Source: Rhynchopus sp. YZ270_cl-10 (lineage: Eukaryota > Euglenozoa > Diplonemea > Diplonemida > Diplonemidae). Taken from it: DNA of 64,000 bases. The notes under the pieces are model-generated. The model did not search any database, was not told the DNA's origin, and saw nothing but the letters and a program-made list of their open reading frames with translations. The position numbers and the translations under genes were made by a program. Positions 55,001 through 64,000 of the stretch are shown here, in pieces (within the stretch, counting starts at the first letter, position 1; each line of letters opens with the position of its first letter). The stretch is from positions 930,001 through 994,000 of the forward strand of contig OZ037929.1 of the NCBI GenBank assembly GCA_964035575.1, written 5' to 3'.

Positions 55001-58000
55001 GCTGTCATGAGCTTGATGTCCGACACGAGGAGGCGCAGCGACGCATCTGAGAGAGATGTGTTAAAGGCAACCACATGTGTACTGGTCCCTGGACTCAGCA
55101 CGGTGGGGATGGCTTCAAACCGTCTGCCGTTCTCCAGCACCAGCCCACCGGCTATGGGGGTAGTCGTTGCCACGTCTGCTGTGAAGATGACCTCAACACG
55201 AATGATCTCTGCGGAGAGCGACGTCAGGAAGGGGCTGTAGTCGTAGTTGAACACAAACCCTGCACCGTCCTTCAGCGTGTAGCCCGTCGTTGCAGAGCCA
55301 GGTGGCATGCGTTCGTACGCCTTGCTGTCTTGCGCCGTCAGGTTCACAGACACCACGAAGTCGACGGTGTGGTGGCTCGTCTGCCGAGGTAGGTCTATCG
55401 TCGCCACGTCCCGCCACGTCGTAGCCACACCGGTGTGCGACACACCAGCAGGGCTGTCCACAGCATACACACCAACAGTATCCGCCACAGACGCCTGCTT
55501 TCCGTCCCCCGACTCGCCAAGCCACATCTTCCACCCCCGCACAATGCTCGGGAACGTGCTCGCATCCACGTTGCCCTCGCAGTCCTGGTAGATCCCGATC
55601 TTCGAGAAGAGGTGGTAATCCTGTGGGAAAATGTACACACACAGCGTACGCACAGCGGTGTCGTCCGACGCAGTGATCACGTCAATGATTTTGTGCTGCC
55701 CAAACGCACCCAGGTCTGTGATGGCCAGAAGCTCGGCCACTGCCGCACGCAGAACAGACAGGCTGAACATCACCCACTGGTGCTGGCCCGACTCTGCGTA
55801 CAGCACAATTGTGTCCCACGGGCCTGGCGGGTATGTGGCGACAGCACCGTCGAGAGACTTGTTCACAAGCAGCAGGTCGCCAAGAGACTCCTGCAGCATG
55901 GTGGACCAGACCATCCCCGACGACGTCCCTTCACTGTTCACGCTTTGCGCCGACCACGAGTAGTCCAGGTGCAGGTGCGGCAGCCACGGCCCGCCACGCA
56001 GCTCCTGTGTCACGTTCTCATTATTCTGGTTCATGCACGTCAGGTACGACTGCTTCCCCTTGGGCATAGGCTTTTCCTGGTCAACCCCCGGGTACTCAAA
56101 CATGACAGAACCTGTCCCGCCGATCTGGCTCAGCGGGCTGTAGTCGCGCCACTGGTAGGAGTGGCCATTCGAGCCTGTCCATGCCGCACCCACCCGCGCA
56201 AGGCCGTGGTAGTTCAGGTTTGTGTCCTTCACAAACCTGCACAGATAGTCCTGCGTCTTGTCCGAGCCCGCCTTCTTCAGGCTGAACACACCGTCGTCAG
56301 GCACAGGCCACTTCCGGGACGAGTCCAGGTACGACTCCAGCACAGCATTGCACGACGTGTAGTCCTTCACCTCCTCCTGAGCAAACTGCGGCGGCGTCAG
56401 GCGGGGCACCAGCGACTCCTTGTTGAGGAGCAGTGCAGGCTCGATTGTCTCCTTGCCCGTTGACGACCCAAAGCACACACACTTCCCGTCGTCCCTGCAC
56501 TCACCGTTGCCGGCGCAGGTTTTGCCGCTGAGTGCGTCGAGTGGGCAGCGCTTCATGTTGCACTTCGCGCCGCTGTAGCCCTCGAGACACTCCCCGCAGT
56601 TGTTGCCCTTCCAGAAGCCACGGTCGACGTCGGTGTAGCACACATCACAGGGGGTGGGCTGTGGGAGCAGGCCGTTCTTGCCGCCACAGAAGTCGTCGCC
56701 ACACTCACGCTTGAAGAGGTCGCTCGCAGAGGCCACCGGGAGCCCGTCCCTGCAGTAGTCGAGCGCGCTGGAGCAGCAGTGCGAGGGGAAGGCGGCGCTC
56801 AGGGCAGGGGGGCACACCCACGGCTTGCTGCAGTAGCCCTTCCCACCGCAGACGTTCGCAGAGTCGCAGTACGACTGCTCGGTGTCGGTCACCACCACAG
56901 TGTCGGTCTGCTTGCGCACACGCACAGGCGCGCACACGGCACTCTTGAGCATTTGGTTCGTACCAAGCAGCTTCCGGTCTGTGGAGATGCGCAGGTAGAC
57001 GATGCCCTCAACGTGCTCAAGGTTGAGCTCGTCGAAGTGCATCCCGCACTCGCGTGCCTCTGCCGACCTGTCTACCTTGCAGCGCAGCTCAATGGCGGCA
57101 GACGTCGCACCCAGGGGCACCTGGTACTCAAACTCCTTGTCGTGCCAACGTGCGTCATCCGCGACACCGCTCATGTCGTAGACAGCCTCGCTCAGCGTAG
57201 CGTCGTTTTGGAAGTGTTGCACAACAACCCCACCAGTGTCGAAGGTGCCCGGCACACGCCGCACGCGGATGCGCAGCACGTACGTGTGGCCACCCCTGAT
57301 GCGTCCAGGCACGTGCGATCTGCAGCAGCCGTCCAGCGACGGATCCTGCATCGCAAGGCACAAAGGACGCCCCTCGCAGTCCACACTTGTGTCCACACGC
57401 CCATCTGTCAGGTACCGCATGAACAGGTACTCATTGCTCGTGCCGATCACAAGGAAGTAGGACCCCCCCGTCGTGTCTCCGTAGCCGTCGGTGTCGGCCG
57501 CCGTGCGCCAGTTGCCTCTGTACTGTCCCCTCGTCGAGTCCCACGCCTCCATCGCAGGGAGCGTGCGCAGCGGGTAGCCAAACTCATTGATGCCTGCGCC
57601 CACTGTGCCCGAGGCGTCGCCCAGGGGCAGTGCGCCTTCTGCAGGCTCGTTGAGGGAGAGGATAAAGTTGCCGCGCATGTTGTTCACAGAGAAGCCTGCC
57701 CGCAGGATGCCCGACACCATGCTGGTGGCCTGCCCCTCGCGCCCGGACTCGTGCACAATCATTGTGTTGTCGAGACAGCTGGTCGGGTTGACCAGGCCTA
57801 CGAAGCAGGACGGAGCGTTGCCCTCAGAGTCCACACCCATCGTGAGCACGCTCCACGTCTCGCCGTACGACACCTCCTCACGACTGTTCGCACACACGAG
57901 CGCCACGTCCTGCGACGCGACCACCTCTATGGGCGGCGTCATGCAGCAGATGCCCTGCGGCAGACGTGCACCCACACGCAGGCCCTGCTTCGACGTGGCA

Positions 58001-61000
58001 GGGTACCACAGGTTCTCCCACGTCGCAGAGTACTTGAGTGCTGACGCCACACACCCAGCCGGGTACGAGGCAGGCGACGCATCCGAGGCACGCACGTCCA
58101 CACCGCACTCCTTTGTGATGCGGTACGGCACAGACATCGCACCCTGCGCAAGTGGGTTCAGCAGACTCAGGTTCATGGCCGCACCCTGGTACCACGTGTC
58201 TGGGGAGGCCACTGCCCGCCCAGACCCTGCCTCGCCTGCCCGCAGCGTCACGCTGCTTGTACCTGCAGACACCGACACCACAAAGAAGAGCTGCATTGGT
58301 CCAAGCGTGATGGTGGTCAGCGACGTCGGCAGGAGCACGTCCGTGCTGTCCACACAGCCCGCTGCTACGCAGGTGTGTGTCACTGTGGTGCGCACAGAGC
58401 CGTCCAGCGTCAGCTGCATGCTCAGTTCTGTATCCGTCACCATCGCCACTGTCACGGTGTACTGCCCCCACCCCTCAGGCAGATCGTGTATCTTGTGCAC
58501 CCCAAGCTCCTTGAAGCTGCCGTCGCGTGCAGACACTCGCATGCCCGACACAAGCCCCGTCTCGATGCGGACACCTTGCTTCTCAGAGCGGTACTCGAGG
58601 AAGAAGGCGATCGACGCACTTGTTGTCGCATCTGCGAGGGTCACAAGCGTTGCTGTCTCGCCCACGGAGAGGCGTGGGATGAACGTCCACACGCTGGTCT
58701 CAAAGGCAGTGCCCAGGGCAAGGGCGGCGCTGCTGCCGTCGAAGGTGATGCCCGCGTCGCTGCTGTAGTGTGTGTCTATCGAGGCGAGTGTGTTCGTGTC
58801 TGCGTACGGCACGCCACGCGCACCCTTGTGCAGCGACGCTGTGCCCTCCGCCACAAAGAGCTCTGCCGACTGTGTGGCTTCAAGCTTGTGCACCGCGTTG
58901 CCCCACGCGTCCTGCACCTGCATGCTCACGCTGTACTGGAAGTCCGACCCCGCCGTCCAGATGCTCGGGTATTTCGTAAACACACACGTATGCGGTGGAC
59001 CAGGCGTCACCAGAAGTGGCGCAAACACATGGAACAGACAACCAAACTCCCCAACAGTCTTCCCCTCGCATGCCACACTCCCAGCAGTGAACGGGTCGCA
59101 TGCGGACCCCTCAGAACACCCTCTGCCCGACGCACCAACAACGTGCGCCACAAGCCACACAAACGTGTCCGTGCCGGAAGACGCCTCGAAGTCTCTAAGG
59201 AACTGCGGTGTGATTAATACACTCGAGAACGTGACCCGTCCTGCCGTCATCAGCACGTCGGCCTTGGGCTCCCCTGCCCGCATCGAGGCAGTGTCAATCT
59301 CCACCGTTGCTGTTGTGTCCACCCTTGGGTCCTTGCTGTATGCAGAAAGGCGCACCGTGAGCTCGCCACCTGCGTTCTGCCATTTGTCGTGAGCTACAAG
59401 CGTGAGGTCGAAGGGCTGGTTCACGGCCACCTCGCGCGGTGCGCCACCTTCCTGTGTCAGCGTCGCAGGGCATCCTGCTGTGAAGGGCACAACTGCAGCC
59501 TTGATGCTGCCTGCATAGGTGGCAGGCCCCGTCACCTGGCTGAGGTACACCTCCGTGAAGGATGCGGCTGTGTCCACGAGACGTTCAGACCTGTCCGTCC
59601 ACGGTCGTCCGTCAACTGTCTGACTCGGGACGCCAGTCGCGACAGCGGCAGTGGCGGTGTTGATCGTGCACGTGACACCAAGAGCACCCTCTGTGAGCGC
59701 AGCAGCTGCGTCGCACAAGAACGGCCCCACCACAGCACCCCCCACAAAGGTGATGCTGAAGTGCAGTGCCTCTGCCGGAAGCGTTGTCACCACCTCGCCA
59801 CTTGCCTTGTACAGCGCGAAGCTGAACGCAGCAGCCGTGCCTGCCTTGCGGCATGTGGTGGCGACGGGCTGCGCAACAAGCCTGCTGTACCCGTCCACCA
59901 CTGTCACTGTCTGTGTGCTTGCCACGAGCAGTGTCGGTGCAACAGGGTCATGATTCCTTAGAAGCTCAGTATGCGTTCTCTCGCACGTCAGACGCAACAC
60001 AAACGTACCCCCAAGCAGGCGTGTGAACGTGTCTTTGAACAGAACCGACCCTGCCATGTACGGCTGGCTGCCTGACTTGGACAGTGTCGAAGCCTGTGTG
60101 CCCACGAGCGCGTATGGGATGTAGAACTCACGCTCGGGGTACAGCCCAGTGACACGGTCGTACGAAAGAAGTCTGTTTGCCAGGGCACGTTCCTCTGAGC
60201 GGTTGCTGAAGTACTCCTCCGCAATGGGTGAGTTGAACTGCAGGAGATGACGTGACGTGGCTGACGCGGTTGTGTTGCTGTCGGTTGCGTTCGCATCGAA
60301 CTCAGAGACGGACATGGTTGCGTTGTCAGAGAGACAGATCCCCGCCCGCGAGTCACCTTCACAGGACTGCCCCCCAAAGCACACAGGGATGCGCGAAGCC
60401 TGCAGACAGCACTCCTCCTCCGTGTACGGAAGCACGCACGTCATGAAGTATCTGTTCGCAGTCTCCACAAACCGCTCTGCATATTCGGATGCGCCGTTCG
60501 TGGCGATCTCTGTCGTGACCTCAAGGGCCGCGTTGTTGTTGAGCAGGTGCCGTGCCGAGGAAGCAGAGGCCGTTGTCGTCACCGTCACGTCCACCACACG
60601 CACGCTCGAGGGGTTCACCTCGCACACCAGCGCAAACTGTGAGATGAACTCTGGCTCGTTGAAGCTCGCCAATGTCCCCAATATCGTTGTCACCACCTGC
60701 GCAAGCATGTCAGACGAGGGTGCGCGGATCACGTTGTAGTCTATGGGTGTCCCGTCCAGAGAGGTCTCAGCCTCCGACAGCTCGAGCCTGCAACTGACGT
60801 CGCCTACGTGTGGCAGCGAGCTGGCCACGTTGCCGTAGCGGTCCCGCAGCGTGGCACGCACGTACATGGGGCCGTCCTCAAGCACCTTGTCGGTGTAGAG
60901 GTCCATGTAGGCAGCCAGAGGCTCGTTGTTGACAACTGTGAACATCGTGCTTGTCTGCAGTACGGGGATGATGCACACCAGCCCAGAGGTGCTTGCGGCT

Positions 61001-64000
61001 GCAGTCGGGACTTCTGTCTCAATCATCAGCACTGCTGGGAACGTGGTTGCGTTCGTGACGGTCAGAGCAAATTTGAAGTGCCCCGCAACGGTGACGGGGT
61101 GAAACTTCACCACATACGAAGCTGTGTGTTCGGCATCGGCAAAGGTCAGCTTCGGCGACACATCCCACAAGCCAAACGGGTCTGCCGTCAACGCGTTCCC
61201 ATACCAGTCGTGCAGGGCTACCTCAAACTCAGCCTCCTCGCCTGCCACCACGCTGACAGGCGCCTTCAGCACCCGCAGCTCCTTCGGCAGACATGCCTCA
61301 AACGTTGCCTCCACTTGCGGGATCAGAATGTCGTTTCCACTGAGAGACGTGACTGCAAACGAGACACGCTCTGCACGGGAGTACCGCAGTCCGACAAACT
61401 CAGCCTTGCCAGCGACCAGCATTGCCACAGGCGAGTCGTGTCCCCCTGTGTCCGTCACAAGGGAGCCCGAGCCTTGCGCCACAGAAAGCGCAAACTGCAG
61501 GGACAAACTCTCGCCACACGAGGAGACGGCAACGTTCCCAAAGGCATCGTACGCAGTGAGCGTGATGGAGAAGTCGTCGTGGTAGTCGCAGCTGATGCAG
61601 AGCAGCCCTGCCACGCTCTCGCGGTGGCGCACCTCTGTTGTGTAGCGCACGGGTGCTGAGGACGTCACTGTGAGGGAGATGGTTGTGCTGCACTCAGGCA
61701 CCAGCTGCCCAGCAGGGTTGAACATCTCCACGTTGAGGCTGTACTCTGTCGGCAGCGCCTTCACGATGGACACACCAATCAACGACGCCACACCTCTCTC
61801 CGTTTCCTCAGACGTCGGCCCCGTCAGCTCACTCGCCTCACCGTTGACGTCTAGCGAAAGAGACACCATCGAAGAGCGGAGCCACACACCCCCCAGGCAC
61901 TGTGTGTCCTCACTGACGCAGGCGTACTCTTCGGTGGAGCAGTTCACAATGGCGTACCCATACGACACGCGCAGGGCAGGGTGGGCAGGGTCAAACACCT
62001 CAGACATATGCAGACCCAAGCACTTCGACTCGTCCAAGAGCAGAGCAGGGAGTGTCTCCAGGGTGAAGCCTGTGTCGGAGGGGAGCACCCCCTTGCCCAG
62101 CTCGAAGACGTCGAGGTCCTGCAGGTACTGCATGAGGTAGTGGTTGATGGCTGTGTCCTTCAGGTCGCTCGCGCTGACGATCCTGTCCACGACGCTGGCA
62201 CCAAGCTTGATGTGCGAAGAGCGCAGGGTTGCAAGCTGGACGAGGTCGTGGTGGTTGCGTGGGTACATCCTCTTCCCCGTGTCGCATGTGTCCACTGCCT
62301 TCACGCAAATGCCTGAGTCCTCAGTCGCCACACTGCCGTGGCTGTCGATACCGGTCACTTTGATGTCAAAAACGGTGCCTGCTGTGACACAGCTCCCCTC
62401 TGGTGCCTGCACTCTGCACGTCCTTGCAGGGCTCGGGTGCACGCGGATGGGGATCCTGCAGACACTCGAGCGGCTGGTTTTGACAAGGATCACACGGTCC
62501 TCAGGCCCCGACAGGACAGGCTTGTAGGAGAGCCCCTCCAACAGCACCTTCTCAGAAGTGCTTGCCGCTGTGTACAGGTAGCCCGTCCCACCCGTGGTCA
62601 GGGGGACAGCCTCCTTCGCAGACATGAGGCCAGGCTCCTCGTCGGCAACTGTGATGGACATCGTTTCGCCAAACTTCGCTGTCACTAGTTGCATAGTCAC
62701 ACCAAACGTGTCTCCCGCACGCACCTCCAGCGGCACTGGTGATCCAGTCTGTGCACCACACGTGATATGTTCGTTGACCAACAACAGTGCACACGTCGTC
62801 TCAGCCAAAGCCAGGTGCTTCAGTGTGTCCTTGATGGCAAGCACGATGCGCTTCGTGCACGAAGGCGCGCAGTCCAACGCACCTGTCCCCAACGACCACT
62901 CCAGCCCCGATATCTCTGCAATGCCGTTGTTCGTGGTTGCCACCGTCTGCCCGTCCAGCATACCACTAATGACGTTGTTGGACTCGTAGCGCAACACACT
63001 GACGTCTACCGACGCTGTCTGCTGCGATAAGGAGTACACCATCACCTCTGTGTCGCTCCCACAAAGCCCTGTGGTGCCGTCAGGGCACGTGCTCATGCAG
63101 CGCACAGGGTCCACGCGGCCGAACACGTCGTACCCCGTGTTCCCGCACACGCATTTGTTCCCCTCCCGCATCCCGAAGAAGTACGTGCTGTGCAGCATGC
63201 TGCACTTTGTGGCACAGGCGAGAAGAGAGTCGACAGCACCGACGTGGTTAGGGAGTGCAACGCCTTGCTTGTCGTTGAAGCACCACACGGATGCGAAGCG
63301 GAGGCTCGTTGATGTGTGCAGGTTCCCGTCGTAGTCAACAACACCGACGCGCAGTGTGGGGAGCACGCCTGTGCTGCTGAGCCCGTCGCCTTTGCCGTTC
63401 GGGTTGACGAAGATTGTCTCCTCCACAACACCAGAGATGTGGCACGACTTGGGCTCAATGACACGCAGGGCAACAGGCTCGCAGTGCATGACCTCGATGG
63501 GTGCAGTCGTTGTAGGCGCTATTTCTGGGTGGTCGATCATCTTGATGGTGAGCATGAGGCCTGTGTCTGCACGTGAGTGCGAGCTTCTCAGCGTGGCACG
63601 TCCGTCCTGCAGGGTAAACCCGTCCATGAGGTTGTGGATGTTCTGTATGTTCACAACGTTGCTCGACGCAAAGCGCCCAGACACTTCGGTGTAGACGTCT
63701 GGGTTCTGCGTCCAGGCAGTGACATTGAGCTCGCCTGTGACGTAGTACTTCCCGCTGTGGTCGCGTGTCATGACGTTGCCGCATTTGTCCTGCAGCTCGA
63801 CTGTGTAGGAGAACGGGTCGCACATGCCGCCACTGTAGCTGCGCACGCTCTGTGGGGGTGGGATTGTGAGGGCAAGGCGAGTGGCAGGACCTGTGAGGAT
63901 CTTGACCGCAATGTCAACGAAGGGGCGCACCTGTGCAGGCATCGCTGCAGAGGCAGGTGTGCGTGCAGGGGGGAACACGTTCGCAAAGCCAGAGTAGTCG
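49076..64000 (-). CDS. Giant secreted WSC/EGF/Cys-rich protein, 5' end outside window
   Basis: Exons: beyond 64000 to 50866 (4378 codons in one exon), 50653-50531, 50481-50179, 50127-49960 and 49906-49076 (stop). All junctions are GT-AG in phase, giving about 4852 visible residues. Numbering from the visible end: a WSC carbohydrate-binding domain (~233-322, MREGNKCVCGN, CPDGTTGLCGSD). Filamin- or invasin-like beta repeats carry D-x-aromatic-G-N marks (YDAFGN ~815, HDWYGN ~930, RDRYGN ~1053, DAWGN ~1696). Concanavalin-like modules lie near 1790-1910 and 3016-3190, with EGF or tenascin-like modules near 2476 and 3230-3290. From ~3290 is a long Cys-rich region with repeated C-x-PYVCG...SC...AHC units, then CGSGHCVNGICCNTDC. 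The last exon has another EGF-like pair (CNGRGVCGTHGCEC). No membrane helix or GPI signal is seen at the C terminus, so a secreted or matrix protein is likely. Confidence 0.85.

Noticed and set aside
56779-58044. Plus-strand frame of 421 codons opposite the giant gene
   Set aside because: It is antisense to a clearly coding GC-rich exon. His/Arg/Val-rich composition is typical of the reverse frame, as for similar plus frames across 50-64 kb and 39-45 kb.
63978-63978. Start codon of the giant protein at the V/FPPARTP position
   Set aside because: The codon is GTG and the frame stays open to the window edge, so the real start lies outside.

Overview
This window comes from the nuclear genome of a eukaryote, most likely a single-celled protist that I cannot name. 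Introns are GT-AG, with donors mostly GTATG(T) and pyrimidine- or C/A-rich tracts before CAG. Exons are GC-rich, and intergenic DNA is AT-rich and full of homopolymer runs. The gene content is eukaryotic: a PKA regulatory subunit, a dynamin-type GTPase, an MLO-family membrane protein and a giant EGF/WSC extracellular protein. A piece of eukaryote-type large-subunit rRNA is also present. There are no bacterial operons, ribosome-binding sites or CRISPR arrays.

Layout: 1-5.85 kb holds a minus-strand gene for a low-complexity basic protein whose exons are separated by repeat-filled introns, including a triple 260-bp tandem repeat. 7.56-10.72 kb is a minus-strand MLO-like gene carrying a histidine-rich tail and a B-box zinc finger. 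10.95-16.7 kb is unresolved: coding-looking stretches lie mainly on the plus strand, inside a markedly C/A-rich block. 16.7-20.4 kb is repeat-rich. A small basic protein lies at 20.47-21.12 kb and a dynamin-like GTPase at 22.88-25.09 kb. 25.1-39.4 kb is an accessory zone of transposon-like and inverted repeats, holding an OTU-protease ORF (29.9-31.6 kb) and a PKA regulatory subunit (33.0-34.6 kb). 39.4-45.4 kb is one intronless 1989-codon SecA-type ATPase gene with an N-terminal acylation signal. 49.08-64 kb is the 3' part of a giant extracellular protein gene (about 4850 codons visible) that runs off the right edge.

Every confidently assigned gene is on the minus strand. The intergenic DNA and introns carry at least eight families of short (40-160 bp) hairpin-forming repeats, nearly all in the plus orientation and separated by A-rich spacers. 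These repeats, and one copy that carries a 146-nt LSU rRNA fragment in its variable centre, are the most striking unexplained structure here.

The genes do not form an obvious pathway. The signalling and membrane set (PKA-R, MLO-like, dynamin, acylated SecA-like) and the giant secreted protein would act at membranes or the cell surface.
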